Source: JBCDHN01 sp965224535 (GTDB taxonomy: Bacteria; Verrucomicrobiota; Verrucomicrobiia; Verrucomicrobiales; DEV007). Taken from it: a stretch of 64,000 nt of DNA. The notes beneath the pieces are model-generated. The model did not search any database. It was not told the origin of the DNA and saw only the letters and a program-made list of their open reading frames with translations. Shown here one piece after another: positions 44,201 to 53,130 of this stretch. The DNA is taken from the NCBI GenBank assembly GCA_965224535.1, contig CBDCZR010000047.1:62001-126000 (forward strand), written 5' to 3'. Within the stretch, counting starts at the first letter, position 1. The number at the start of each line of letters is the position of its first letter. A program made the translations under genes and the position numbers.

Positions 44201-46805
44201 CTCGGGCCAACGCGGCAGGGCTGAGCTGTTTTCGGTAGCGTGCGATGAGCTTGGCTTTGTCGCCCGGCGTGGAGCGGATGGGGCCGAAAATCTGGCTAAC
44301 GCGCTTGGTAATCTGCGGGTCGCCCAGGTTGGCGAGTTGACGCGCGGTGTAAGCCGAGATTTCGCCAGGTTTCACCGCGTCGAGCAAAGCACGAGCCCAG
44401 GTTTTTCGCGATGCCAGGGTTTGCATCGCGTCGTTCCAGGTTTGCGCGTCAAAGTCGCCTCTGCGCGCCAAAAGGACCTCCGCGGTCCGGGGGTGGTCGT
44501 AGTTTGCCAGCGCGCGAATTGCAGCTCTCCGCGTCGCTTCATCCTCGACCAAATCAAGCAAGAGCAGCGCCAGATTCGGCGGTTTTTTCCGCGCCAGAGC
44601 CTCAATGGATCGTACCCGCGAATTTGGCTTCGCATCCGCGTTAGCCGCTAAGTCGCGCAAATCGCGCAAAGCCGCCGGATCGTCGAAAATCAGCGCGAGG
44701 CGGACGGCGCGTTCGTTTTCCGGGCCGAGTTTTGCGTAAATCGCCGGCCACGACTTCGGCATCGCGACCTGGCGGCGGCCCTCGAACCCGGCGAGCAGCC
44801 CATCGAGCACGGTCGGCAGATGCGCCAGCTCCACGGCGGCTTCCAGCGCCTCTGCGTTTCCGGAATCGGCGACGCGGCGGGCGATGTGCTCGGCGATGAG
44901 CGGGATTTTCGCGAGACCGGCCAGGCGCACGAACAACGCGGGATCGTCATCGATGAGCGGTTCGATGGCGTACCACTGCATGAGCGGCAGATTCTGGTCG
45001 GCGGCGTCTTCGGCGCGTTGCACAAGGTGTTCGGCGATGATCCAGCGTTGGTCGAGATCGAGGCGTTGCAGGGCGCTGGCGAGTTGGAGGCGGACGACTG
45101 GCGAAGGGTCGCGTTCGGCCATTTCCTCGAACCGGCTCATCGCCTCGGGGCCGGGATTTTTGTCCTCGCAAAGCAGTTTGACGCTCCAGGCGCGGACGTG
45201 CTCGCCGGGATGGCTGAGTTGGGCGACGAGGAACGGCGTGTCGAGCCCGCCTAACGCGTGAAGTGTCCACAAGGCGCGGAGTTTTCGGGTTTCGTCAGGA
45301 TTTTCGGCGAAGATTTGGTGGAGGCGTTGGCGGGCGCCGGTGACGTCCTGGCCATCGGCGAGGCGCTCCTGGAGGAGTTGCCGCGCGTGGCGGACGTGCC
45401 AGTCGTTGCGGTGCAGGTGGAGGTCTGCCAGTTGGAGGGCGGAAGGGTTTGGAGTGCGTGCAGCCTGCTGCCGCTTTGGGAGGGCCGCAGCCTGCTGCGG
45501 GGGGATGGCGCGCCGGTCCTGCGCAGGCTCCGCACCGCCCGCAGCAGGCTGCGGCCCCCTCAAAGCGGCAGCAGGCTGCACGCACTCCACAGCCGGCCGC
45601 TCGTAGGTGATTTTGTAGATTCGGCCAGTTTTTTTGCGCGTATTGCGCGTGCTGTGACACTCGCCCGTATCGCTCCAATCGCTGGCGTAAACGGCGCCGT
45701 CTGGTCCATATCTTAGCGTCACGCCCATGTACCACGGATCGCGGCTTATCATAACATCCGGCAGGTGACTAGCGCTATAGCCGGACCCCTTGCGATCCAG
45801 CGTGTCGTTATTGATGCGCCGTCCGTGAATATTGTTCATGAACACGGTGTTGCGATAACGCTCCGGCCAATTGTCGCCCAGATAGACCATGGTGCCGCAA
45901 TGCGCGTGTCCCCCGCCGGCCGCCAGCTCTTCGTGCGAGCCGAGTTTTTCGCGAACGTTGTCCACGCCCAAAAAATGCAGGTGATCGGCGATGGTTTCGA
46001 TGCGCTTGTAGGCATAGCGGCTGGACTCGCGATTTCGCCAAGGATCGTAGTGCGCGCCTTGGATAACGTGGAATAAATGCGGGTTGACGCAGTTGCAAAC
46101 AAAGCCCTGGCCGTAGTCGTCCCAGTCGATTCCCCACGGATTCGTGGTCCCATCCGCGTAGGGCTCCCAAACCTGGCGAGTTGGATGCCAACGCCAGACA
46201 CCGCCATCGAAACGGAGACGTTTTTCTGCGGGATCGCTGGGTTTGCCGATCATCGACCAATTCGTGCGCCCATGCGTCGCGTAAAGCCAGCCATCGGGTC
46301 CCCAAGCGAACCCATTGGCCAGGTTATGCGAATTTGCGTGCGTTCCGAAGCCATTCAGGAGCACCTGCGGCTCAGAATCCGGGATATCGTCGCCATCGCG
46401 GTCCGGGATGAAGTAAAAATACGGCGGAGACATTACATAAGCCCCGCCGAAGCCGGTTTCGATGCCGGTAACATAGTTGAGCTTATCATAAAACACCGTG
46501 CGCTTGTCGAATCGCCCATCGCCGTTCTTATCCTCGAAAATAAGGATGCGGTCGTTGGCCGGTTTGTCGGTATGTTTGGGATAGCTGTAGGCCTCAGCAA
46601 CCCAAAGGCGTCCGCGATGATCGATGCTGAAGCCGACGGGTTGCTTCACGTGCGGTTCGCCGGCGAAAAGCGTCACTTTGAAGCCATCGGGCACAATCAT
46701 GGTTCGCGCGGCTTCATCCGGCGGGAGGGGATTCGGCGCTCCGGAGGGGTCGGCGGCGATTGCAAGCCACGGAATGGAGAAAATGGCGATGACGTTGAGC
46801 TTCAT
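41220..46805 (-). CDS. Giant fusion: PVC dehydrogenase - cytochrome c - FAD oxidoreductase - galactose-binding tail
   Basis: 1861 residues with an N-terminal signal (LNVIAIFSIPWLAIAADP). The first ~420 residues are a PVC-type membrane-bound dehydrogenase propeller (PDGFKVTLFAGEPHVKQPVG, NSHNLANGFAWGPDGWLYAT). HEAT-like repeats follow to about 860. Then a cytochrome c with haem motif CAACH and LFGEGGDLGPDITGSQR lies near 890. From about 1010 an FAD-dependent oxidoreductase begins (TDLLIVGATESGWAAAIQAA, DGEWIGGQFTEQALA, PSTFRPAEAEAIF) and runs to about 1700. The last ~150 residues are a beta-sandwich tail (GRTFDFCGATAAHPKG, FGWKRDLRQN, YRVRVCVGDAGHDQPGQSV) like carbohydrate-binding tails of PVC enzymes. 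It contains an in-frame inserted palindrome (45451-45588). Such a dehydrogenase-FAD fusion is unusual. Confidence 0.85.
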   Translation of the reverse strand: MKLNVIAIFSIPWLAIAADPSGAPNPLPPDEAARTMIVPDGFKVTLFAGEPHVKQPVGFSIDHRGRLWVAEAYSYPKHTDKPANDRILIFEDKNGDGRFDKRTVFYDKLNYVTGIETGFGGAYVMSPPYFYFIPDRDGDDIPDSEPQVLLNGFGTHANSHNLANGFAWGPDGWLYATHGRTNWSMIGKPSDPAEKRLRFDGGVWRWHPTRQVWEPYADGTTNPWGIDWDDYGQGFVCNCVNPHLFHVIQGAHYDPWRNRESSRYAYKRIETIADHLHFLGVDNVREKLGSHEELAAGGGHAHCGTMVYLGDNWPERYRNTVFMNNIHGRRINNDTLDRKGSGYSASHLPDVMISRDPWYMGVTLRYGPDGAVYASDWSDTGECHSTRNTRKKTGRIYKITYERPAVECVQPAAALRGPQPAAGGAEPAQDRRAIPPQQAAALPKRQQAARTPNPSALQLADLHLHRNDWHVRHARQLLQERLADGQDVTGARQRLHQIFAENPDETRKLRALWTLHALGGLDTPFLVAQLSHPGEHVRAWSVKLLCEDKNPGPEAMSRFEEMAERDPSPVVRLQLASALQRLDLDQRWIIAEHLVQRAEDAADQNLPLMQWYAIEPLIDDDPALFVRLAGLAKIPLIAEHIARRVADSGNAEALEAAVELAHLPTVLDGLLAGFEGRRQVAMPKSWPAIYAKLGPENERAVRLALIFDDPAALRDLRDLAANADAKPNSRVRSIEALARKKPPNLALLLLDLVEDEATRRAAIRALANYDHPRTAEVLLARRGDFDAQTWNDAMQTLASRKTWARALLDAVKPGEISAYTARQLANLGDPQITKRVSQIFGPIRSTPGDKAKLIARYRKQLSPAALARADLHAGRKIFATSCAACHKLFGEGGDLGPDITGSQRANLDYLLENLVDPSAAVASDFQMRVIETNDGRVLTGFISAETDAAITLRSVNETVALPRSEVKTQTVSPLSIMPEGLLQTLSTDGLRNLIAYLQSPRQPQAKVEEIETDLLIVGATESGWAAAIQAARGGVKSIAIVHDGEWIGGQFTEQALACVDENKGVGKVGWGVDWHPMKRSFHRSGLSRELMDRIEAHNTKKYGSTMPGRPYHGPSTFRPAEAEAIFRDMLEPYVASGQVRLIWKRYPVKADVSGSKLEGLTFAPVGSETPNLHVHAKLTIDASDWGEAIQVSGAGFEAGPDPPSRYGEPSAPEEFPANEMNPITWAMIVVESEGETPIPLPQNYDDRNFPRVSKLSLADLKDLVWDRKVPVGSIQHWPPAGKASPRQLSVFTVRRIVDGFTSKDGKTSILLNYMNGQDYPLERLPQRVADALEADEPGASRKNIVVMTRRQRQMVFDDAKQHALGVLYHLQNYVHQRAKDKTNSFRRFTLSDEFGTPDSLPPKPYIRESLRLKAMYVMREQDGRNRDGETKTAAKERFAHVLYPDAVFAWQFHYDFHRTGRTYLKSEGESGPWIDFHKPNRHTKFLSDRSVFPLRSLIPEKMDGLLGAQGNVGFSSIVSAAIRLHDQRIAIGQAAGAAAIVSLRHEIQPRAIPYDAARLEDVREELCGAKTRVPLLIWPFRDLPADHPAFVAINRLAARKILPHEPRNVDFRPDEPATAGWIAKFPKPFQIVTKNPTTRGEYCRLTWDLAQKSPPARFPRLAPDDADADGIADNDDPLPFTANEPIVFEIDKPRLTAETDGLLPAVGKDATGHRTFDFCGATAAHPKGLVRDRGEVFDAERGFGWKRDLRQNHRRRGLLAEVERDTFVFTRAEDVWECVAEPGRYRVRVCVGDAGHDQPGQSVRIEARAAVDEVRTPSGRFFEKSVEVDVRDGRLTVEIGSGKPGANTCLNWLRWERLADE
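45451..45588. repeat. 138-bp near-perfect palindrome inserted in frame in the giant fusion gene
   Basis: The outer 28 bases (45451-45478) are the exact reverse complement of 45561-45588, and the next 23 bases pair with two mismatches, giving 51-base arms around a 36-base loop. The coding frame stays open and gives Pro/Gln/Ala-rich text (CVQPAAALRGPQPAAG) interrupting ITYERP...LADLHLHR. Length 138 is a multiple of three. It looks like a MITE- or REP-like palindromic element. Confidence 0.85.
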
Positions 46806-46908
46806 GGAATCGACCGAACATCAGGTTTTCGCATGATCCAGCCAAAAAACGGTTCTGTTCCGCTGCCGTTGCCATCGGCCCGATGCCGCGCTAGGTTTGG
46901 CCGCGATA

Positions 46909-47475
46909 ATGACCTTCAGCGACTATTTCCGTTCAACTCGCCCAGTCGATCAACTGGTCCAGGATTTTGGTTACCGATTTCAAAGGGCGAAATTGGACTG
47001 GCCCGAAAATCCGGCGATCCAGGCTAGCGAGCGATTCCTGGAGCGTTTGCAGCGCGTCCTCAATCAGGCGGATTTGCTCACGGAGATCGCTCGCCGCGAG
47101 TTTTTGATCGCCCCGGTATTCGCGGAATTGCTGATGGAACGCGATTTTCGCATTCGGCCGGAATATCCCGTCGAAACTGAAAGCGGCCTGCAGGGATCAA
47201 TCGACTACCTCATCGAGGGGGAGCATCACCTTGTGGTCGTTGAGGCCAAGAACGCGGATTTGGAGCGCTGCGTGATTCAGCTTGCCGTGGAACTGATCGC
47301 CGTGGCCGAACTCAACCCCGGCGAGGCGGAAATTCACGGGATTGCAACCACGGGAGACACTTGGCGGTTTTGCAGGCTATCTCAGTCTGCCAAGATGATC
47401 ACCCAGGACACCTCGTTGCTAACGTTGCCAGACGACGCCAGCCAAATTTTGAGCAACATCGCGTCATTGCTTTAG
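46909..47475 (+). CDS. PD-(D/E)XK-fold nuclease-like protein (HsdR N-terminal-like)
   Basis: 188 residues from MTFSDYFRSTRPVDQLVQDF. It contains the sequence SIDYLIEGEHHLVVVEAK NADLERCVIQLAVEL: an Asp, then E-A-K, then Gln, the D...ExK...Q pattern of type I restriction R-subunit N-terminal nucleases and related proteins. No helicase or methylase gene is adjacent, so it is not a complete restriction system. Likely a stand-alone PD-(D/E)XK domain protein of unknown role. Its stop overlaps the stop of the convergent membrane hydrolase by four bases. A frame extension to 46897 is possible but MTFSDYF is a better start. Confidence 0.6.
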   Translation: MTFSDYFRSTRPVDQLVQDFGYRFQRAKLDWPENPAIQASERFLERLQRVLNQADLLTEIARREFLIAPVFAELLMERDFRIRPEYPVETESGLQGSIDYLIEGEHHLVVVEAKNADLERCVIQLAVELIAVAELNPGEAEIHGIATTGDTWRFCRLSQSAKMITQDTSLLTLPDDASQILSNIASLL

Positions 47476-50474
47476 GCCGAGGCTTCCGAAGCTTTGACTC
47501 CGGATTGCGGGCCATCGTCCGAAATCGGCGCACAAGCTCCGCCCGAATCCGGATGCGGCTGGGAAAGCGCGATGAGCCGGTCCAGATCGCAGGCCACTTC
47601 CGGCGCCTCTTTGTCCCAGTAGTGGGTGTGGGCGCCGGGGCTGAGGCAGTATTCGCGGATTTTGAGCGGCGGTTTGCCCGGCGGGGTAGGTGGATAGGTC
47701 GAGGCCTTGCCGCCATCGTAGGCAAAGGGCACGAAACAGTCCTGATGCCGGCTGCGGAAAATTTGCCACCTGGGCGTGGGATGCCAAAGGTAACGCCCCA
47801 CGTAGTCGGCCGCCCGAAACGCGTTCCACCAGTGCCTGACGCCCAGCAATTGGTCCGGATTCGGGCCGAAACGCCAGGGTTGGTCTTCGCCCTCGTGTTC
47901 GCTTGGCTCCGGGCGGGCCCAGCCAAATGTGTCCGGAAACCGGCGGCCGTAGAGTTGGCGCAGGGGGCTGCCCATGGTGAACATGCGCAGGTCGATTTCC
48001 CCGCGTTCCACCCGGTCGATGAACGCAAATTCGTTGACCTCAGTCAGTTTGCGATCTTTCAGCAACCGCAGGAGATCGACGGTCATGACCGTGCCTTGGC
48101 TGTGAGCCAGGATCACGACGCGGCTATAGCCCAGGGAGGTGGCGTCGCCCGGTTTGCGCCACTCGCAGATGTATTTGAGCAGGGAGGCGTATCGGCTCAA
48201 AATCTTGGCGCGGGTGGTGGCTGTGCGAGGGTGACGGCGCAGGTAGTTGGTGACGTCCAGGCCGATGTCCGTTCCCGCGCGGACGGCGGTTTCCACGGGC
48301 CGCACCAGCCCTTGAGTCGCGGGCATGGCGCCGAGGAGAACCAAAACCAGCAGGATCGAGGTAGCCGCGCCAACCAGGTTACCGGCGTCGATGCTGCTGA
48401 TCTGCTCGTACCACGATTTCGGCTGCGAGATTTCCTCTGTAGCTGGAAGCGGTATGTTTTGCGGCGGCGACAGCTCTTTTTCGATCCCCAACGTGTTGTT
48501 GAGTGCTTGCTGGGTGCCTAGAAAGCGCTCGACCGGCGAATAATTCTGATCCTCCACAGCCTTGGCCAGCATTGCCTTGTCGCTGGCATCTTGGGCTTTC
48601 ATTTGCGCGATGCGCGCATCCATCAACCGGTCCCGAACCACAAAACCCGCCAACAACGCGATGATGCCCCCAATCAACGCCATTTGGCCAAACCAGAGCC
48701 AACGGCCGTAGGCGGAGCTAAGATTTTGGCCCAATGCCTGGGAGAGTTTTTGCAGGTGGGCCCGCTTTTTTTCCGGCTCCATTTTTTTGTTCTTCCAGGG
48801 CGACATTTCCGCTGCGGCGGACGGGAGCAGGCACCAGATGGTGTAGACGCCAACGAAGAGGAAGACGCCGAAAACGGCCTGGGTAAACGGCGCTTGCACG
48901 TTGGTTAGGCCCGCCGAGGCTAGTTCCGAGATCTTGGGCGCGGATTTGAGTTGATAGGAGTCGCGCTGCGGCAAATTTGTCGCCTCTTCCTGAATTTTCA
49001 GCCATTCCAGGTAAAAACTGTGGACGTTTATCGACGAGGCCAGCGTCTTTTCCACGCCCACGATCCAGCCGGGAATTTCGAAGCTTTGGCCGGCGGTGAG
49101 TTCGCTGCGCCTTTCGATCGCGCCATCCATCAGCCCCCAGTTCAGCGGCAGCAACGCCACCCCCCAAAGGCAGAGGTTCAGCAACATCACGAAGAGCGTC
49201 GGCATGGCCATGGAGATGAGCGCTGTGCCCAATCGCGCGCGGCCGCGTTTTCGCTCCGCCGCGGTCTCCTTTTTGCCAAAACGCAGCTTGAGTTGAAACA
49301 ACAGGTCCAAAATGGAGGCAACAACCACGATGCCGTAGAGCGTGAGCCAGATGATGGTGAGCAGCGCCAGGCCGGTCATGAAGGAAAATGCCCCGGCGCT
49401 CATGATGATGGGCCAGTTGATCGGCACAAAGAGCCCTACGACGAAAAATCCGGTCAAAATCACCCAACCAGCCAGTGCTTCCATCCAAAGCGCCGGGTGG
49501 CGGGAACTGAGCTTGGCAATGGTGAAGGCAAACAGCCCGGAAACGCAAAGCCACCACATGCCGGCGAACAATCGCTCCGCCACAGCCGGGTTTTCGCTCG
49601 TGAAAAACCAAAAAAGTCCCCCGGCGCCAATCCCTGCGCCGACCAGCAGCGCAAAGAGGATGGGCCAGTTGAAACAGCGCCAAATTCCGCTCACCCCGGC
49701 GCCAACTCCCAGGCCCACGGCAACGCCTAACCCACCCAAAATCGCCGAAAGCATGGGGTAGGGCGGGCTCCCGCCAAAAACCTTGGACGCAGCTTCCGTT
49801 TCGATCAATCCGCCCAAAATCGCGAACAGCAGCGCCACCAGCAACAGGTTAAACACCGGCACCATCCGCGTGAGCAGCCAGGAATACACCCAGTGCAGGC
49901 CAATCAGGCTCTGGACGCCCCGGGGGCGCGTTTTTTCCGGCCAATTTTTCAGCGTAGCCACTCCCAGCCAGGCCAACTGAAACGTTAGCCGGTAGATGCC
50001 CATGATCAGCGAAAGCAGCCCATTTCCCAGCCGGCTGTAGTCGGCCCAGTACATCTCGTAGACGTGCACCTCGCGCTCCGGTTTCACTTCCTTGGTCCGG
50101 GCGTCCTTGCGGTAACGCAACCCCTCCAGCCGCACCGTGTCGTAGGAATTTGCGCCCTCCTCGCCTTCGTAATGTTCCAGCTGATGGTAGATCTCCTTGC
50201 CCCAGGCGGATTCATCGCCTTCGTCATCTTTTTGGATGGAAGGCGTCACTTTCAGCGGTTGCGTCCCTACGCGAATGTGCTCCTTCTCAAAGCCGCCGTA
50301 CATGGCGCTAGCGCCTTCGATTCCATCCAAATGCAGCAGTAGATCGGCCGCGGTCACCGCAGTTTGGTTGGCCGTTTGATCGGCCACCCCGTGCACGGCA
50401 ATCACCGCAACCGGCCCGTTGGAATTTGGATCTTCGGTTGCTGGCGTTGTGGTCGATGTGGCCTCCGGCGTCAT
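47472..50474 (-). CDS. Large polytopic membrane protein with lipase-type serine-hydrolase motifs
   Basis: 1000 residues from MTPEATSTTTPATEDPNSNG. The N-terminal block VAVIAVHGVADQ resembles the first strand and oxyanion loop of alpha/beta hydrolases. A long middle of roughly eight to twelve hydrophobic helices follows (LVALLFAILGGLIETE, FALLVGAGIGAGGLFWFF, VILTGFFVVGLFVPINWPII). The C-terminal third returns to hydrolase sequence with the nucleophile elbow VVILAHSQGTVMTVD and a possible catalytic-His region SPGAHTHYWDKEAPE. So the hydrolase core is split by, or wrapped around, a membrane domain. I know no named family with this layout. A bulky-substrate or lipid hydrolase is inferred. The start at 50552 is less likely because that stretch is hydrophobic but unlike a signal. 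Confidence 0.7.
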   Translation of the reverse strand: MTPEATSTTTPATEDPNSNGPVAVIAVHGVADQTANQTAVTAADLLLHLDGIEGASAMYGGFEKEHIRVGTQPLKVTPSIQKDDEGDESAWGKEIYHQLEHYEGEEGANSYDTVRLEGLRYRKDARTKEVKPEREVHVYEMYWADYSRLGNGLLSLIMGIYRLTFQLAWLGVATLKNWPEKTRPRGVQSLIGLHWVYSWLLTRMVPVFNLLLVALLFAILGGLIETEAASKVFGGSPPYPMLSAILGGLGVAVGLGVGAGVSGIWRCFNWPILFALLVGAGIGAGGLFWFFTSENPAVAERLFAGMWWLCVSGLFAFTIAKLSSRHPALWMEALAGWVILTGFFVVGLFVPINWPIIMSAGAFSFMTGLALLTIIWLTLYGIVVVASILDLLFQLKLRFGKKETAAERKRGRARLGTALISMAMPTLFVMLLNLCLWGVALLPLNWGLMDGAIERRSELTAGQSFEIPGWIVGVEKTLASSINVHSFYLEWLKIQEEATNLPQRDSYQLKSAPKISELASAGLTNVQAPFTQAVFGVFLFVGVYTIWCLLPSAAAEMSPWKNKKMEPEKKRAHLQKLSQALGQNLSSAYGRWLWFGQMALIGGIIALLAGFVVRDRLMDARIAQMKAQDASDKAMLAKAVEDQNYSPVERFLGTQQALNNTLGIEKELSPPQNIPLPATEEISQPKSWYEQISSIDAGNLVGAATSILLVLVLLGAMPATQGLVRPVETAVRAGTDIGLDVTNYLRRHPRTATTRAKILSRYASLLKYICEWRKPGDATSLGYSRVVILAHSQGTVMTVDLLRLLKDRKLTEVNEFAFIDRVERGEIDLRMFTMGSPLRQLYGRRFPDTFGWARPEPSEHEGEDQPWRFGPNPDQLLGVRHWWNAFRAADYVGRYLWHPTPRWQIFRSRHQDCFVPFAYDGGKASTYPPTPPGKPPLKIREYCLSPGAHTHYWDKEAPEVACDLDRLIALSQPHPDSGGACAPISDDGPQSGVKASEASA

Positions 50475-50548
50475 GGGCAAGAATCCTAGCAACCCACCTA
50501 AATCCGGCAAGCAAAAATCCGCGGCGCTGTCGCGAATCGGCAAGAAAA

Positions 50549-53080
50549 TCACCGCGAAAGAAACGCCATCAAATCCCGCAACTCGCGCGGAGTCAGGTTG
50601 ATGACGATTCCACCGGGCATGAGCGAGGTTCGCAACTCTTCGCGGCCCGCGATTTGCGCTTTCACGAAGTTTTGCTCCGCGCCGGTGATGTCGCGGTAAA
50701 ATTCCTTGCCGCTGTTGCCGCCTTGGCGCAGGGCGATGCCGGTGAACTCGCTGCCGTCCTTCATGTGCAGGCGCCAGGGGTAAAATTGCGGCGCAACTTC
50801 GCGGTTAGGCTCCAGAATCGATTGCAGCAGCCAGGTTCGGTCGCCGCGGCCGGCTACGGCGCTCAAATCCGGCCCAACCACGGCGCCGCGGCCGGAATGG
50901 CGGTGACAGGTGTGGCAACGCGTGAGGCGCGGGTGGAAAAACAAGCGCCGGCCGGCCTCAAGATCGGGTTTGCCGGGAACGGCGTCGATTCGCGCTTGCC
51001 AGGCCTCGGTGTCGGTAAACGCGGGAATTGCGGCGTGAATGGCGGGTTGAATCGTCGCCCAAACAACATCCTGGCTTCTACCCCGCAGCGGGCCGATCCA
51101 GCGGTTCGGAAGAGCCGCTTCGCCCAATCCCCGCAAAGCGCGCAAGGCTTCCTCGCTGACGGCGATTTCTCGCGACGGGGCGAGATCGGCCAAGAGTTTG
51201 GCGTGTGTGTTAGGCTCCACGGCGAGGCCCAAAATCGCCTCGGCTCGGTTTTTTGCCGAAATCCCGGCATCCGCGGCTAACTTGGCCAGCTCAGCCCGCG
51301 CTTCGGGCGAGTTTTTCGCGTTGAGGCTGCGGATCACCTCAAAAGTTAGCTCCTCGTCGCCAACCGCCAGCAATTGGTTCAGCAGCGGCAACGGCAACTG
51401 TTTGTGCTCCGCGGGAAAGAGCCGCAGGGCGTAGGCTCGAATGCGCGCGGGCGCCTTTTCGTCGCGAATTCGCGCCAGCAGCATGTCGCGGTCCGCGATT
51501 CCGGCGCGCGGATTTCCGTTCAGCGTGTTGGCCGCGGCCAGGCACGCTTCAAAGAGCCGGTAATCCAGCTCGGGATCGCGAAAAAGCGCCTCAATCTGCG
51601 GTTGAAACTCGACCAGATTCTCATCCGCGATCCAGCGCAATGCCTCGAAGCGCACCTCGGCGCTCGCATCCGCCAACGCGGCGGAAATCCAGGATTTTCG
51701 CTCCGCGCCGCTGAGTTTCGCCGCCAAAAGCGCGTTGGGCCGGTCGGCCTCGCCTAACGCGCGGAACCAAGCCGGATTCGCGATTTCCGGCCGCCGCGCC
51801 AGCTCCATCAACGCCGCCCGAGCGAGAAATGCGTCGGCACTGCGCGCATAACTCAAAAGCTCGGCCAAAGTCGCCTCCGGCGCTCCATTTCGCAGCTTCG
51901 CGGCCATTCTTGCACCGCCGTTTTGCGCTTGCGGCTTAGCAGGTTTCAGCCAATCAGCTTTCCGGTCGATCTCCAGCTTCCAGAGCCGTCCGCGCTGATG
52001 CAGCGTGTAAGCGGTGAAGACCCAATCCGTGAAAAAAATGGCCCCGTCAGGCCCCTCGGCAAAACACGTTGGGCGGAAGTGCGTGCTGCCTAACACTAGC
52101 TCAATTCGCTCCGACGCGAAGCTCGCTCCCACGCGCCGCAGCGGATAAAAATCGATCCGGTTATCGCTCCAGGACGGCACGAGCAACCCGCCGCCCAGCG
52201 GCAACACCGCGCAAGGCGCCTCGCCGATGGAATGGATCATCGGCAGGGTGCCGCGCAGCTCGCCGTTCCACGCCACAAACGGGTGAAACGGCGCGCGGCC
52301 ATAACGACGCTGGTAACCGTAGTCGCCGCCCTCCACCACGTGGATGAGCCGGCAGGGTGGGCGAGCCCCGGGATCGTTCTCCGCCGCGAAAACCTCGCCA
52401 TCGGCCCTAACACACACACCAAACGGGTTCCAGAATCCCTTGGCGATGCGGCGCAACTTCGCCCCAGCGGCCGCGCACCGAAAAATTCCGCCCTCGCCCG
52501 TTCCGCTCACTTGCGAGCCATCCGTGCCGGTCAACGTCCACGGCGTCCAATAATTTTCGCCTAACGCAAACACCAAATCGCCGCCGGGATGCCAGGCCAA
52601 CCCCGCCAGGCCGTTGTGCGGGTAATCGGCCTCCGTCTCCAACACGGCCACGTTTTCCTCCACGTCCGCCTTGCCGTCGCCATTGGTGTCGCGGAGGCGC
52701 AAAACGCGGTTCCGCTCCGCCAGGTAAACCCAGCCATCGGCGCCCAATTCCAGATCCATCGTCGCGGTGGTGGAATTGGCGAAAACGCGGCGGTTGGAGC
52801 CATCGGAATCGAAAATCAGCACCTCGTCGTGCTTGGGGCCCGGGTAATTCTCGGGCCGAAAATGGGTGTGGCTGGCGACAACCCAGATTTGGCCGGAATC
52901 AGCGACGTCAATCCCGGTTGGCGTGACCAAATCCGGGTGTTCGGCCAAGAGCGTGAGCTTGACGCCGGGTTGGAGGATTTTTAGCTCGGGCGGAACTTCG
53001 GAAGGGACGTCGATGGCGAAGGCGCGACCGCCGGCCAGGGCCAGAAGGAGGGTAAAATGAGCGTGGTTGGCGAGTTTCAT
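50549..53080 (-). CDS. PVC-type membrane-bound dehydrogenase with C-terminal cytochrome c
   Basis: 843 residues with signal peptide (HFTLLLALAGGRAFA). The dehydrogenase propeller starts LKILQPGVKLTLLAEHPDLV and has DSGQIWVVASHTHF, then a HEAT-repeat region, then the C-terminal PVC haem domain: RCHTCHRHSGRGAVVGPDLS with motif CHTCH, and the end FTGIALRQGG and TPRELRDLMAFLS. These proteins oxidise sugars or glycosides and pass electrons to periplasmic carriers. The donor here is unknown. It is transcribed after the FG-GAP gene (51-base gap) on the same strand and 74 bases before the membrane hydrolase, so all three may be one operon. Confidence 0.92.
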   Translation of the reverse strand: MKLANHAHFTLLLALAGGRAFAIDVPSEVPPELKILQPGVKLTLLAEHPDLVTPTGIDVADSGQIWVVASHTHFRPENYPGPKHDEVLIFDSDGSNRRVFANSTTATMDLELGADGWVYLAERNRVLRLRDTNGDGKADVEENVAVLETEADYPHNGLAGLAWHPGGDLVFALGENYWTPWTLTGTDGSQVSGTGEGGIFRCAAAGAKLRRIAKGFWNPFGVCVRADGEVFAAENDPGARPPCRLIHVVEGGDYGYQRRYGRAPFHPFVAWNGELRGTLPMIHSIGEAPCAVLPLGGGLLVPSWSDNRIDFYPLRRVGASFASERIELVLGSTHFRPTCFAEGPDGAIFFTDWVFTAYTLHQRGRLWKLEIDRKADWLKPAKPQAQNGGARMAAKLRNGAPEATLAELLSYARSADAFLARAALMELARRPEIANPAWFRALGEADRPNALLAAKLSGAERKSWISAALADASAEVRFEALRWIADENLVEFQPQIEALFRDPELDYRLFEACLAAANTLNGNPRAGIADRDMLLARIRDEKAPARIRAYALRLFPAEHKQLPLPLLNQLLAVGDEELTFEVIRSLNAKNSPEARAELAKLAADAGISAKNRAEAILGLAVEPNTHAKLLADLAPSREIAVSEEALRALRGLGEAALPNRWIGPLRGRSQDVVWATIQPAIHAAIPAFTDTEAWQARIDAVPGKPDLEAGRRLFFHPRLTRCHTCHRHSGRGAVVGPDLSAVAGRGDRTWLLQSILEPNREVAPQFYPWRLHMKDGSEFTGIALRQGGNSGKEFYRDITGAEQNFVKAQIAGREELRTSLMPGGIVINLTPRELRDLMAFLSR

Positions 53081-53130
53081 CGCCAAACCGGTGAAGCTGC
53101 TTGAACCCGGCGGCAACCGGGAAATGAGCC

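Noticed and set aside
46909..47475. A complete type I restriction system at the ExK nuclease-like gene
   Set aside because: No helicase, specificity or methylase genes adjoin it.
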